From: Takakia lepidozioides
Lineage: Eukaryota > Streptophyta > Takakiopsida > Takakiales > Takakiaceae
Reading direction: 5' to 3'
NCBI GenBank assembly: GCA_030704615.1
Contig: CM060734.1
Span: 44,100,042 to 44,160,041 of the forward strand
DNA: 60,000 nucleotides
Shown here in pieces: positions 24,801 to 37,502 of the stretch. How positions within the stretch are numbered: position 1 is the stretch's first letter; every line of letters starts with the position of its first letter. The translations under genes were made by a program, and so were the position numbers. The notes under the pieces are model-generated. The model was not told the origin of the DNA and made no database searches. It saw nothing but the letters and a program-made list of their open reading frames with translations.

Positions 24801-25593
24801 GTGGGGCTCTTATTTGTACTGGCTGCGGCTGGGATCTCCTGTCTCTCTCTGATGTAGCCCCCTTTTTATGTGTGGCAGCTACAAGTGGGGCTTTGCAAGG
24901 TGGAGCCTTGAAAGACGTCTTTTGTTTTTTGAAACAAATTGGGCTTTCTTTGCAGGCTTTGGTAAGCAGTTTCAACCTTAACGTTATGTTTTGCTATGAA
25001 TCAATGGTTCTTATTGTGATGCATTAGCTACACTTTGTCGGCCAAGTTGCAGCCTCTTATTTTAATGCTGCTCCATAGTATGCTGACCTCCTGTTAGTTG
25101 ACAAGGGGGTTGCTGAGGCTGTTGGTGGGGGTGGGGTATTGTGCAGGCAGTCCATGTGTGCTCGCCACCTTCTTCTTCTCTCCCTTTGTCAGTGCAGGCG
25201 TCATGGCCATCCTCTTTCCTTTGGTGAGTTCTTCTGCTGTTGTTGTGATTGCTTGGGTTTGTCCCTTAGAAACACCGATTCTTTCTCCTCCCCTTCTCTG
25301 GCTGGGTAATCGCCCATGCCTGTGGAGGGGGTGGTTGGTATCACGTGGGGACCACCAGCAATTGAGGCCTTGGTCCATGAGGCCAAGCAAGGACAGTTCT
25401 GACAAGGCCACTCCCAATCTCTTGTAGTGTTCCTAATAGGAGTACCAGATTAACAAGTTGGTTGCAATTCGCAGTTTGTGCTGGTGGCCACTGCATCGAA
25501 CCCTGAGAAGGTGGTCAGCACCTGCTTAGGAGGTGAAAAACGAAGTTACGGGTTGAGGCGCCTCCCAGTCTTCTACTTTGCAAACACTATAAC
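21814..25593 (+). CDS. EI24: EI24 / etoposide-induced 2.4 homologue, multi-pass membrane protein
   Basis: EI24-type proteins are endoplasmic-reticulum membrane proteins linked in animals to autophagy and apoptosis; their plant role is little known. Ten in-frame exons can be assembled: 21814-21989, 22309-22374, 22534-22678, 22934-22986, 23456-23590, 24287-24350, 24544-24629, 24879-24961, 25147-25223, 25475-25593, all with GT-AG borders and matching phases. Landmarks in order: ATLWFAGFKDACCLHRAF, KTGQCFLLNGCIFLG, VFWLYPLYIVSFVINCIW, YNEIARHAFEVL, GIGEQIYSVIM, FIPYVGQLLNFVLLSWLYAY, ERRLLFFETNWAFFAGFG, SPCVLATFFFSPFVSAGV, NPEKVVSTCLGG. A last short exon after the donor at 25594 is expected but not identified. 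The first 30 residues are Ser/acidic-rich and unlike the rest. A SINE-like element sits in the intron between exons 7 and 8. Confidence 0.9.
23829..23983. repeat. Tandem duplication, two units of about 77 bases, purine-rich
   Basis: Within an EI24 intron, the unit GAAGGAAAGACATTTAGGAG, followed by GAGTTTACTCATTAGACTGA and GCTTGCTGTAGACAT, is repeated twice (start near 23829 and 23905) with minimal change, which suggests a recent event. Confidence 0.9.
24762..24851 (+). mobile_element. SINE-like short element, copy B, in an EI24 intron
   Basis: Related to 2412-2494: CCCCC-AAGA-GGGGGCAGTA, then AAGTGGGGCTCTTA and a CT-rich tail. It is flanked by ATGTAGCC (24754-24761 and 24852-24859). This is the most diverged of the three copies: the second hairpin is lost and the first loop (AAGA) no longer fits GNRA, so it is probably the oldest. 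Confidence 0.7.
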
Positions 25594-26970
25594 GTGAGTG
25601 GAATCTCGATATTTTCTCACATGTTAGGCCTTGATAGAAAATGTGATTATAGAGTCGATGCTCTGGGCATTTGGACGATGGGAGAGAGAAGCACTTTAGC
25701 CTGGTGACCACAGAAGCAAGAAGGTGGGGAGAGCAGTCAAATATGCTCCCCTCCATTCCCAAAAGGCTCTACAGGTTGGGTTGAGGGTGGTATGCATGCA
25801 ATCCAGACATGTGTCTATGACTCTCTAACATTTAAGTCAAGGCAGAGTTCCACTCTTGTATTCCCACCCTAACTGTTGGAAACATGTGCATTTGCAGGCT
25901 TCCACTGCTACGGCTATTGCAGCCGAGATTGTCATCTGGCCCCTCTGTTGTTCAGACCAGGAAAGCTTCCCAATGATCTCAACCTTTCCAAAGGGTGCAC
26001 TCCAGAAAACTTTACTAGAAGATAGATAGAAATATTCTTGGGAAGTAGCCATAGTGGGTGGGATCATTGTTGATGTACAGATCTTTTCAATTTTGGTGAG
26101 TTCTTTTGTAAAAATCAGAAGTTATTGACTGCAATGTAGGATGTGCAGAAGAGCTTTAAGTATTGAGTACGTTTGGTCAGACTGAGGCATGCTATGTGCA
26201 AGCATGACTATCGCATCACTTTTTGGCTAGAGTTCAACAAATGGTCGAATTTAAACTCTGTCACTAAAGCAAAAGCCCACCTGACAAGTTTCATCTGTTT
26301 AGGCCCACCATGTGCTCATTAGCTTGGAAGAGATGCATGTATCAAGTGGAAGTCTGTATGGAACCCAGCAATAATCCCATGAGGGATATCACTATTGTTG
26401 AGAGCTTTTGGGATCCATTGAGCATTGTCTTGGGAGTTGTGTTCCCTCGCTGTGGTGAAGTGGTAAGATGGCAGGTGCAGCCCCCTTTTTCTTTTGATAG
26501 TTAGCGTGTTGTGAAAATGAGATTGGATATTTGGCCAACCCCCAACCACACTTGATCAATGTGTAACCTGTTGCTGTGGAATGTACAACTAAACACTGGT
26601 AAGTAAGTTTTGGTTAGAAAGATATGATCAGTGTCTTCCTCTCCTCTTAATACAATCATTGCAAACCTGACAATAAAGCTGGCAGTGTGTGTGCAAGACC
26701 ACCTCGAGTGAAATGGTGACTATACAAACATCAAGGTCCCAGACCATGTCAGGCTGAAAGCCCAAGGCACCTGTGTGGTAAACCATGTCTGATGAGATGA
26801 GCCCTCTGGACAGAATCCCCGGCACAATTCAATTTTAAAAATATAAATGTACTATGCGTATACAATATAATTTTGAATTTTGAATTTTGAAACTCTAGAC
26901 AACCAGCTTATAGAGGGTTTGAAACTCTAGGCTCTTCGATATGCATTATGAGGGATAGACCCTGGGAAAA
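25594..26970. other. No supported gene; 3' part of EI24 transcription unit likely
   Basis: Should hold the last EI24 exon and 3' untranslated region. No frame is clear enough to call. Confidence 0.4.
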
Positions 26971-29555
26971 TCATACCAAAGCAATCCTGCGTCTACTAAT
27001 CTGCCAGAGTTCCCAAACAGTTTGGCACATCAGCTTGGCCTCTGATCTGCCAGATATGAACCGCAGAATGGCCTCCGTCTCCACCTCTGTATATTCTTCT
27101 ATGGTTGTGATGGAGTCGTAGGTTTTTGGGCCATCCTGAAGAGTAACATATTTTGGGCCCACTCCCACATCAACATCACTCTTCCGTGCAGTATTGTTAG
27201 TCCTCAACGGTACACTGAATCCAGCATAGTCATTGATGGCAACTGCCAGCGATCCAATTGCCCCAACAATTTGTCCAGAAAGATCCCCTAACTTGTCCTG
27301 GGTCAGTTGGAGGGATGTCAAGTCGATAACCACAGTGTCATCACCTCCTTGTCCCTGCATGCATGGGAATGATCATATGACCAGAAATTTGCTTGTAGCC
27401 CATACAATGTCACCATTAAATTATCCACTTTGACACCGGACTGGATTGTAAACCCAGGGTGATACAGCACATTGTATGTCTGTCTCTTTCTGCACTTTAT
27501 TTCTAGTAGAATGTCAATGCCAGCCCTAAGATCAATTATGTACAAACACTAGGCAATTCTGAACGAGCTCTGAATCCTTGTGGGTGCAAACCCAGTGATG
27601 GGCTCCAGGAGGGTATCTGCCTCGCAAACTTCGGTAGGAGTGGCGCTAAGCCCAAAATCAATCTCTAAAAAAAGGCTGCACTCCTGCTGAAGCAAGGGTA
27701 AAACGTGATGTCTTTTCATGGGGCTACTGCCTTCTGTTTAGACGGTGGCCACCTTCTAATGGCCGTAACCGGAACTTTCCAAGGACTGAGACCCACACAT
27801 TAGGTGACCAGTTGACCCATTGAACCCCCTTTTATGACTGGGTTGACTACAATGGGTAACATCCAACATACACCTATGTGGCTCTGAACACAACCTCTAG
27901 TAAGGCAACCACTTCTTGTGCCCTGACCACAGGGCCAACCTTGGATGCTTCAATCTTTCAATCTCTATCTCTTCTCATTTGTCACAGAATAACCAAAGGG
28001 GCTGCATCGGAATTGCTGAGTTCAACACTAAGCTTTCCATACTATGGCAGTAGGTACTTCAGTTTCTTAAAGCTGGTGGCAGTACACCACATGCCAACTA
28101 CACTGGAGGGTGGGCAGATCTCCAGGGGACTCTGCATTCACCTGATAAGCAAGGAGTGGGCCTTGTTTCTTGTGACCCTTGGCATTGGTGTTTCAAACAC
28201 TGCAGCACTTCTATTTTGGAATAGTCACATCCTACTTCATAATCTCTCTGTGCACACAATTGATAGTACATACACACCTGCTCAATGAATATGCAGGGGC
28301 AACCTGCTGCATCACAGTAGTTCCGAAAGGTATTGACCAAAGGGTACCGTCGACAGTTTGCCTGCTGCACCAAGTACCCCTTCTTCTTGGCCAAATCATA
28401 AGCCTGGCCAAATCAGAAAGAAATTACTCCTGTACACGTCTTTGAACACAACTTTCAGTGTGTAAACTATCTCACACATTACTCATCACACTTAGCTATT
28501 AGAATAATTTTGGTATAAAAACTTACTCTGGAAACAATCATTATGGACATATTCTACCGTGCACATTCTCCTAAGAAATAGACTGATGCCGCAAGGACAG
28601 GGAGTACTTTCAAGACGTAGATCGTAGAAATCCACAAGTTATCTTATTAACCTCGTAGCAAATCACAAGTAAACTCCTCAACACCTAGAAGCTCTCAAGC
28701 CATAACGTACCTTTCGCTCTTCGGCCGAAAGACGATGAGGGACAGCTCGGCTCCCAATTTTAGCTTTGCTAGATCTTCCCTGGGACAGGCGCTCGACGTC
28801 ATCCAAGCTCGGCCTGCCTCCATGCAGCACGCAGCCTAGCAGATGTCAGCTTCCAGTGGCATCGCCCAAATGTGCCAAGATCAGGACTTCACATGTTTTT
28901 TTTCGTACGAATACATACTTCAGATGGGCATCTTCAATTCAATTTCAAAACACCATTACGCACTTCCGCACCACTCATGAGGAGCAGTCACCGACCATGG
29001 AGTCTCAAACACAGATAATAGTATCCGGATTCAGACCAATCCGTTCATACAATGCGGCAACGCGCACCACAGATCCGCCTGAAGACACATTTCCTTTCAA
29101 TTAGACGAGTAGACCGGACTTTCTATTAGCTTTTCACAGATACGCGGAAGAACTATGTGGGGGGGTTTTCACGGAATTTCAGGAGGTGGATCACTGAGAC
29201 ATACACGAACCCGGTTCATGGAGTCAGTGAGGAGCTTTAGATGAATGCTCCCTCCTAATCGTTGTGAGTCAAAACTCTTGAAAGCAGATAAGGAACGTAT
29301 CGAGGATAGAAGCAGCTATTACCTCGGTGAATTGGCTGCTTGCACCGGCAATGCTCTCCTCTGCCATTCCAAGTGATAGCGACATCTCATAAAGCTGGAT
29401 TTGAAACATATTCTGTGACTCCGGAAGAAGCTGCCCTGCACATTTATGCTGAGGGCTTCACGTCCGCCAGAATTTGAAGTAAAGGATGAAAATGGAACCA
29501 AACTTCTCCGCAGACCGCCCCATTTTGCAGTATATGATGCCATTTGGAACGCCAT
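26971..29555 (-). CDS. Plastid-type protein of unknown function, four exons
   Basis: On the minus strand: exon 1 29555-29323, exon 2 28779-28711, exon 3 28403-28278, exon 4 27354-26971 (stop TGA at 26973-26971). Exon 1 encodes an N-terminus rich in Ser and Arg with few acids (MAFQMASYTAKWGGLRRSLV), which fits a chloroplast transit peptide. Exons 2-4 join smoothly: HRLSAEERK, AYDLAKKKGYLVQQANCRRY, NTFRNYCDAAGCPCIFIEQ, then GDDTVVIDLTSLQL and a helical C-terminus ending in SRRRIALV. Exon 1 ends two bases into a codon while exon 2 reads best from its first base, so a small extra exon or another donor is missing from this model. Cysteines cluster in exon 3 (CRRY, YCDAAGCPC). I do not recognise a named family; conserved splice structure supports a real gene. 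Confidence 0.72.
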
Positions 29556-29830
29556 TACTGCGTAGGGGGGGAAAGAGAGAGTATGCAGAGCGTTGAGAGA
29601 AGAGGAAAACGAAGGGGTGGGTTATTGTGATGCATGCCAGATGCTAGGATTCTACTGGGATTCCTCCTTTGCTTTCAAACTCTGATGGGAGAAGCAGACA
29701 ACAGACAGAAAGGGATAGAAGAGGAGAGATCCAGAAATTCCGCTGATCAGCCAATGCCCACAAGAGTTCTTAGTTATCATCAGAAGTAAAAAATGGATAT
29801 ATGTCAAACTATACGAATGCTTATCACGGT

Positions 29831-29835
29831 GCGGG

Positions 29836-29878
<43 letters not shown>

Positions 29879-29903
29879 GCGTGTTCGATCCACGCTCACC
29901 GCA
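29831..29903 (+). tRNA. trnF-GAA: tRNA-Phe (anticodon GAA)
   Basis: A 73-base cloverleaf. The acceptor stem GCGGGGA pairs with TCACCGC (two weaker pairs); the D-arm box is TAGCTCAGTTGGGAGAGC, the anticodon loop CTGAAGA in the stem CAGA/TCTG, and the T-arm has GTTCGATCC. The discriminator base is A and no CCA is encoded, as in eukaryotic nuclear genes. The internal A and B boxes for RNA polymerase III are intact. Confidence 0.97.
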
Positions 29904-31548
29904 TAGCCTCGGCTTACCATGTAATTTTAATTGCCTAATCTTTTTGATGGTCGGAATGAACACCTTTTCTCTCTGCAAGTTGAGTCTGTGTACACACCTA
30001 TACAGCATGAGAGTGGCCAGCACCAATTCACCCATTCAAGGTTCTGACTGAATTTGTGTAGCCTTACTGATTATGGTCCCCAAATGGAAACCCGTCTGAC
30101 AAATTTTATGAATCTATCGGGGTTCATATGAATCAATTCAGTTCCCAAGGGCCATGTACATTACACAACCACAGCAGTAGTACTACATATAACATATATA
30201 TACCACCTCTTGAAATGACCGAAGACTGTAGGGAATGCTATATTGAAGATAACTGTTAAAGTTGGATCTGTGGTGGTCTTTGTGAGGTCACGCAACGATT
30301 TGACATTGCCATTCGTACAAGTGAGAATACACAACAGCAATACACATCACAAAATAACTGCTAGTGTTGACGCTTTTTGTCATCTATGGCTAGAATTTGT
30401 CTCCCTCGAGATCAAGCCCTATTCAGGTGAAGGAGAAGATGGAGAAAGAGAGGCAACATACATGAGACTGCCACCAACAAACCAGTTCCTACATCAACTA
30501 CATCTGCATCAAAGCAGGGCTGAGCCAGATCATCATCTTTTAAGACCACACGTGGATTGTCTTCGATTCTCATTCTCACAAACAATTCAGATGTGATTTG
30601 TGAAAGTCATATGGTACTACATTGTCAAGCTCGCTCCAAGCCAATACAAAGATGCATACTAAGGCCTACTTGAAAACTAGATACTATGCAATCTATGCCT
30701 AGGGCATATCAATTACAAAGTTATATGCCCTAGACAATGTCATAACATAAATGGAGATGGCTTCCGGTGCTCAACCTACAACCCTTCTACTCACAAATCT
30801 CTCAATAACCCCCAGAGACAGGTGCATGCAAAAGCATGAGCACCATCCACCCACAAAATAGGACAGGCCATGCTCAGTCGGCGAATGAAGTTCCAAGGAG
30901 CGAACCCATAGTCTGACCAACTTTGCTCCTTTACTCTTACGCAGAGCGTATGACAGAATTATTGTACTAAATCTACCCATATTTTAAGCATGCCCAATGA
31001 AGCAACTCTCACTGCCAAGTAGGGCATCTACACACTAATTTGACATCCATGATGTATCCTAAAGAGCTCAGGAAACTCTCGGGCTAACAAGACCACAATC
31101 AACCTGACCTGGCACATCAAATGGCTTGTTATGGATGCTTGCATCTTCAGAGACAGCTCCTCATGCTTTATGTACGTTGGCTAAAAAGGCAATGTCGCAG
31201 CCCTTTGAGCACTGCCTCAGCTCACCCATGTTCGCTTCAAGATTGGACCACCTGCAGAGCTCTTTCCTTCAGAGAGACGAACTATAAGGGCTGTTTCAGC
31301 TTGGATGATGCCAGATATCCTTTAATGGATCATCCGTCTGAAAGAGAAAACCCCCTGTCGACCAGGTCGCACCGGCCCAGCTGAACCGCCTTACCTTTCT
31401 GAGCTTGACTGCAGGGTTGGGTGTACGCAGCTTTGGTCATGATATGATCGTAAGGTACTCCTGTCAACAGCATTCTCCTCCATCTTCATAATTGCACGGC
31501 TGCATTCCTCGGTGTAAACACTGGAAGTCTTGAAGTTGATTGCCTAAA
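29904..31548. other. No supported gene between tRNA-Phe and ATE1
   Basis: Short frames on both strands lack domains or splice context. The right end should contain the ATE1 3' untranslated region. Confidence 0.5.
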
Positions 31549-34500
31549 TTATGTCAGGGCAAATGCCATGCGAGCTGCAAGGGTGGGGCCCACACCTTGC
31601 AAGTAGATGCGAAGCTGCTCCATCAGTGATTGCATGTGCCGGTGCGGTACCACGCCAGACTCTTCCAAGCGCTTTCAAAGCAAAAAAACATAACATGACA
31701 TAACGGTCAGCATTCAAATCATTCTAGAATTCAGAATTCACTTACAACTAGGAAATGCTGAACATGGTCAAAGTGTCCGTGAAGGGTGGGAGAGCCTATG
31801 ATTCCAGGAAGATCATAAACTGATAAAGGGAAATTCATGGTCAACTTCTAATGCTCATAGCAAGCTGGACTTCGTGAGAATGCCTTCCATGTAATGTTTC
31901 CATGCTAAAGCAGCAGGTCTCTGTGATCAGATTGAAGATTTAGGCCTACTGTCATGAGGAAGAAACTTCCTTCCCGAGTTGGATATGTTGACCTTGAGAC
32001 GAATCCAATGGCCTCACAGGCTGATAAAGACTACTCTGACTACAATGACTCTCCACTACATGACACAGACACATAATATCCATAAGGATCTCATCCATTC
32101 AGTTAAAACAGTCAGTTAACCGTCTAGGGCGGTCATTTGGGCACTTAAAAGCTTGTGACGAGATCGAGTGGGCTGTGGGGTGGACTCGAATGGGCCTAGG
32201 CTTGCAAACGCTCAATTAAAAGACATACCTTGATTGGCTCAAAGGCTTGTTTTAAAAGTAGACGATCCTATTGTAGTGCAAATCAGATTTTGGAGTATAA
32301 GGAAATGACCAACCAATAGATAGATAGGGCGCACATGCCGATAATTGTCGGCGTGTATAGGTGCCGCTTTCCTCCAAGATGGAAGTACGGTTTTAAAGGA
32401 TGCAGGCACTACAACACATATCCATTATTAAAGATGCTGAGTTCAACTACATATGGAACCCGTCCCTTTGACATGGATTTCAGTTCGAGGAAAATGTTTC
32501 ACCTCAAGGTAGGAACCTCAATAAATAGAAGATTCCGTTACTCCTTTAAGCAGCCCCCAAACGAAAGACACCTGAAATCAGGTTTGCATTTTACCGAGTC
32601 CTACCAAGTCCTTCCCACATCAAGTCCCAAACCCCACACTAAGAGAGACTTTCAGGAATGAACGATGGAGTGAACATGCTATGTTGACGAAGTAAATGTA
32701 AGCAGAACTCAAGGCAAGAATACAAGGCAAAAACTCATATTGAACTTTATAAAGATACCTTGAATGACAGACATCTGTTGTTTAACAACAACAAGATGTG
32801 ACTGAGCGACTCTGTGTCATCAACGCTGTAATCAACCATGCCTTGTCCATATGACTGAGGGGGAACCAACTCTCTGAGATCATGAGGTTCCCGGCCCTCG
32901 GCTCTCTCACACTCAGAATCGCGGGCTTCCATCAGGTCATTTGACATTCCTTCATCGTCAATTCCAATGAGAGACCCCTCACCAGTATCTGTGTCACTTT
33001 TTGATTCCAAGGGTACTTGATAGTCTGTGGCCTCTACTTTAAGGGCATCAGAGAGGCATGAGTATTCAGAGCCATCGAGAAGTGGCCGTGCAATGTCATA
33101 GGGCACCCACCTGTGCTCCATACACATGAACACAGGAAAGAAATTGATTGAGATTGCTTAGGCTATTCCTCATGGTGAGCTGATTGTAGACTCTTGTAGC
33201 ACCTTACAAATCTTCAAGGAACAGGTAACAGAAAGTCTTAGAAAAGGACTCCTTTTGAGCTGCAATATCCAAATGAAGAAAAGGAGATGGGTGCAGGGGA
33301 GAGAGATGTGGAGGATATGTAACACAGTACAGAGTGTGTGAAAAGCTTACGTGTATGTCACAGGGCAGAGAAGATCTGAGGGCACATAGCCAGCCTTATA
33401 CCGCATCTTGGTGCATGAATGTATGTAGAACCCGAGATAATAATACTTGAGAGATGGGCACACATTGTTGGCCTCCGCAACCCACTTAATCTCCTTAAGA
33501 GCTGAGTATTTGCCAAGAGACAAAAAGGCTAGGTCTGGGTCCCAGAACAAGTACTTGCTGGAAAGGCAACGGGGCAGGACATCAACAACGCCAACAGCTA
33601 CCAGCTTCCCATCAATACGGTATTGTTGGTGAAAGGAGCCAAACCCACATGGAGGTGTTGAGCCATCGTTTTCTGGTGGCACCCAAATCAGTGGTGTATC
33701 CACCAAGAATCGACAGTATGAACTTTCCTTCACATCTTCCGGCCGATCGTTGTGCACAACTATCTGATCCATCAATTACACCCGTCACGAGAAGAGTTCT
33801 CTCACTCTTCCTCTCTCTCTCGTGCAGCAGACAACCTATGATTACATTCTTTCTCTCTGTGGACAAGAGCCTCTGTGAGCGCCTTAATGACAGTTGCGGG
33901 AAGACAAGTTTATACATTCAGCTGAGCTGCGGGGATAAGCTAAACTCTGGTGGGTGCGAACCCCACAAAAGGCTCCCGAAGGGTTAGTTTCCCGCGGGGT
34001 CAAGGCTATGGCAAGTCAACATTCACAGGGAACGGCAAGAGTACATTCTTTCTCTCTTTTCTTGGCAGCTTACCTGCACGAGGCCTTCACCCTTAGACAA
34101 TCACTAGAACATTAGTTCTTATTCTTGGGGTTTTGGTTTTGTTTCTCTCCCATGTTTTCTTCCATTTTGTCCCATAAGCTCTATGAGCTTTCCGCGGACG
34201 GTATAAAGCACCATTTCATATCATTTCTCTTTCTAGTTGCTTTTGAGCTGCCTGTGCAGGGCCCCTCTCTCTTTCTTGTTTCTTTCTTTCTCTGGTCCCA
34301 TAAGCTCTTTGAGCTTTCTGCGGATGTTATAGTACCATTTCATTTATTTCTCTCCCTTTGTATCATGCTTTCTCTTGTCCCATAAGCTCTTGAGCTTCTT
34401 GTGGACGTTATAAAGTTCTATCTCTCTCTCTCTTTGATGTTAAGTGGTTTCTTATTGTTATCTTTCAACCCATGGTCCTTAGAGCCCCCTGTCGCCGTTA

Positions 34501-37500
34501 TAAAGTTTCTTCCTTTCTCCTTGGTCTTGTACAATAAGCATGGACAACATGAAGTCCTTGATTTCTTTTTTTGAAAATTCTCTCTGTTGGTGGTCTGTCC
34601 AAACTAGTGACAACACGACAACCACTAGGCAAAGAAAAGGCCAGTAGAAGTATATGTCTGTCTGTGTTGAGGTCTAATTGCTGGGGCAGCTCACACACAG
34701 GATATTGATGCTTGTGTGATGGGCGTTCTAGAGGAAATCTGGAAAGCCCGAACAATTGTTTATACCAAGATAAGCGACACTGGAGAGAGCCTCTCACAAA
34801 GGCAGTGTCTGTTCCCTCTTGTTCCGCCCAAACTGGGCATGGCGTCTATGGCCACAAGGCTATGGAAAAGAACATGTAATGAGTACACTTCATGACCTCA
34901 GATAGTTGCAAATTGGAGGAAACCTACCATGATAACCTGGATATCCTTGCAAGGTTGGGTTACCGACCAAGATTGACATACAATAGTGTAGCTGAACTTG
35001 CACACATGACTTGGGGACACATGCCACACTGGCGAAGTGCTATTTAGTCCAACCTCAAGCTAGCAGTTTGTAGCTGAGCAAAAATTGTGAGGAGCACTGA
35101 CCTGATATCTCTTGTAAAGGGCAAACTCTTCAGTATCAAATGCTGACCGCCTCATTTGAATCTCTAACTGGAGTGTCTTCACTTCCGGCAAAATAGCTGG
35201 AGCACCTCTGGCACCCCTTTTCCGACCATGGGATTCCAGAAATCCAGGCCTCTTTGGTGCACCTGAGTGACCCTCAGGAGCAGGATGCTCAGAGGAGGTA
35301 ATGGGTTGGGAGGTATCACTCCCAAAAGGACATACAACCTCCAAAAAGTTGAGATGGCCTTTGCAAGCTTGTGGGATGAAGCCACATAAACCACTGAATT
35401 GTAGCAACCTGGCTGCCAGAATGTCAGCAACAAGTACTGGAGTAAATTCAACCTTTGAAGGGACAGACCTGGACTTGTTTCCTTGATTATCTCTCTCTAT
35501 GTCAAGCTCCATGGGTAATTTTATTCCCTGTTTACGCTTGATAGCTGCCGCAATTGAAAAAGCAACACTGGAAGTATACTCTAATTGCCCATTCAGGTCC
35601 TTCAACTTCCCTCGAACTCTCTCAGAAACTTTCCGTACTACCACTTTGGGAAAGTTGGCTTCCAGCAGCAGGGATCCAGATTCCACACAGCTCATGATGG
35701 CACTCCCAATTGCAACAGTGAGATCCTTAGCAGCTCCATCCAGCACCTCTGATGGCTTAGTTTTCCCTGAGGCCTTGTCGGATCTTTCTGATGTACAACC
35801 ATGGCCATCTCTCCAAAGCTCTCCAACTGTCGGTGGTCCATGATAGGTTCCCTCCAGATACCTGGAAACCACAGATCAGTTATTATCAAAATCATCCACC
35901 CCCATGGATACCTTGATTTAACCATCAAATTATCTACCTCAAAAATACGGGATACTGCTGCAAACATTCAAACAAAAATTCCCAGGCCTACCCTGTGGTT
36001 CTCTAGCTGATTGTGTTACTTTCTCTGATGCTGCCATCCAATTCTATGAATCAACCACGGAACCAGCTCCTCCTCAACAGGGCTTTCATCGTAACTCTTA
36101 TGGAGCAACGTTCACCCAACCCTTCTTGGCCCAAGAAACCTCGAAATACATTCCTGTAAAATACTTGCTCATTTCTAATACATTGTCAGAAAGACCAGGC
36201 ACTCCATCATGACCATAGATTCAATATGCTGAACAAACCTACCTTAAACACAGATAGGTTATAGACAGGCTTTTCAAAAGAGTTTGCATCAGGAGGATTT
36301 GATTAAAAATGGAAACAATTTAAAGGAATGAGTATCTCTGCTTCTTGAGCAAGATTTTAACTGACCTTTGCATTCGACGTAAAACACGCGATTGGTCCCT
36401 GGAGGGATCAAATGCATTGGCCTGCAAAGCGATGGTGTAAGGTGGGCAGCAGGTGCGTCGCATGTGGGGCTTGTACGCAAACATGCCTGATCGTCTCCAT
36501 CCCATATCCAGCATATCTGCAATTCTTGGACCAGATGTAGCCTGTTGGTAAGGAGAATGGAAGGAGGAGGCACATAGGAGAGACAGGAGAGAACAAGAGC
36601 GGATGGTCATAGCTCCAAGAGGACAAAGGGAAAAGACTCACCCTTTGCCGCAGATATGTGCCATACCGAAGCCATGCAAGCCATTTGTACCAAGTGTTCA
36701 ATTTTTACACATCAAGCAAAGAAACAAAGGCAGACTCTCTCCATGAGGTGCTGGCTTAGTCTGTGCCAACTTCACGTGTATACATAGATGACTGAAGAGA
36801 TTAATGCGCAAGAGCTTAGCAGCAAAAGAGACAGCCAACTCGTCTATGAAGAAGCTACAAAATGTCTACAAATTTGATGCGAAGATGAAGGATGGTGAAT
36901 AGGGGTAGTAAATAGCACCTTGGTAATCATGCACAGTGAGAGTATGGGCCCATAAACCTGCATGCATAGGTGACAGTCAACTAAAATTACTAAATACTCA
37001 AGGTATCTGGCAAAATTGACCATAAGCATGACTGAAACTTCTGGAGTGTCAATGAGGTTTGAAAAGGAGGATCAAGCACAGGCAATCAATCTGCTTTTGC
37101 TAAGAAAAACACAACTGATACAGGCTACTATTACCAACAGAACCCTAAATTGAAAGAAAAATTGATATCGAGCCTGCCAAAACTCAATCTGACAGACAGA
37201 AAGGAGAGACAGAGGAGACTACAATCCAAAAAATTCAACAGAGAGAGTGAACTCGGCGGGGTGGATGCGTGAAAGAAGAGGGGAGGAGATTCTGTCCTTC
37301 AAACAAAGTCCGTTTTTACAAATAATAGACCCATATTAATAGACAGACCCTGTGCGATGCTGGTGCGTGAGGTTGCCTTGCAGTAGCCACAGGTGCTGGA
37401 ATACACTCCTTGATCTTCAACCACGCTTGTTCCATTTGTTCTGTTCTGCCTCTGGCTGCTACTGGCCACCCCCACCTCCTCTGCCTCAGATGTCTGTGAC

Positions 37501-37502
37501 AT
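31549..37502 (-). CDS. ATE1: Arginyl-tRNA--protein transferase (ATE1)
   Basis: Transfers arginine from Arg-tRNA to N-terminal Asp/Glu (and oxidised Cys), which marks proteins for the N-degron pathway. Exons on the minus strand: 37502-37349 (STCGYCKATSRTSIAQG), 36541-36366 (DMGWRRSGMFAYKPHMRRTC, CCPPYTIALQANAFDPS, RRMQR), 35861-35102 (YLEGTYHGPP to EFALYKRYQ), 33763-33351 (SSYCRFLVDTPL, GFGSFHQQYRIDGKLVAVGV, DVLPRCLSSKYLFWDPDLAF, YYYLGFYIHSC), 33110-32759 (WVPYDIARPLLD, then an acidic spacer) and 31671-31549 (GVGPTLAARMAFALT, stop TAA). Exons 2 to 6 join in perfect phase. The CxxC and CC motifs of the N-terminal domain are present. The junction of exons 1 and 2 is unresolved (weak GTCTGT donor; an extra exon near 36650-36700 ending LRYGTYLRQR is possible). 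The gene appears functional. Confidence 0.92.
34137..34512 (+). repeat. Tandem pyrimidine-rich repeat in an ATE1 intron
   Basis: Three clear units and a fourth decayed one, each of about 80-125 bases. The core GTCCCATAAGCTCTTTGAGC, then TTTCTGCGGACGTTATAAAG, starts near 34169, 34295 and 34377; a remnant lies near 34485. Units are separated by CT-rich tracts. The same core occurs once in a CAP-D2 intron (12685-12725), also antisense to its host gene. Confidence 0.85.
34818..34890 (+). repeat. Dispersed repeat, copy in an ATE1 intron
   Basis: CCGCCCAAACTGGGCATGGC, then GTCTATGGCCACAAGGCTAT and a downstream ATGAGTACA. Related to 19476-19538 (minus) and 18170-18222; a weaker piece lies at 34003-34050. 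Confidence 0.65.

Noticed and set aside
26310-26504. Possible last EI24 exon with an acceptor-like AG at about 26475
   Set aside because: The short frame after it does not resemble EI24 C-termini well enough to call.
29652-30035. Minus-strand 127-codon frame containing GERGSNTRPSDLQSDALPTE
   Set aside because: It is the antisense of the tRNA-Phe gene, a well-known source of spurious protein predictions.
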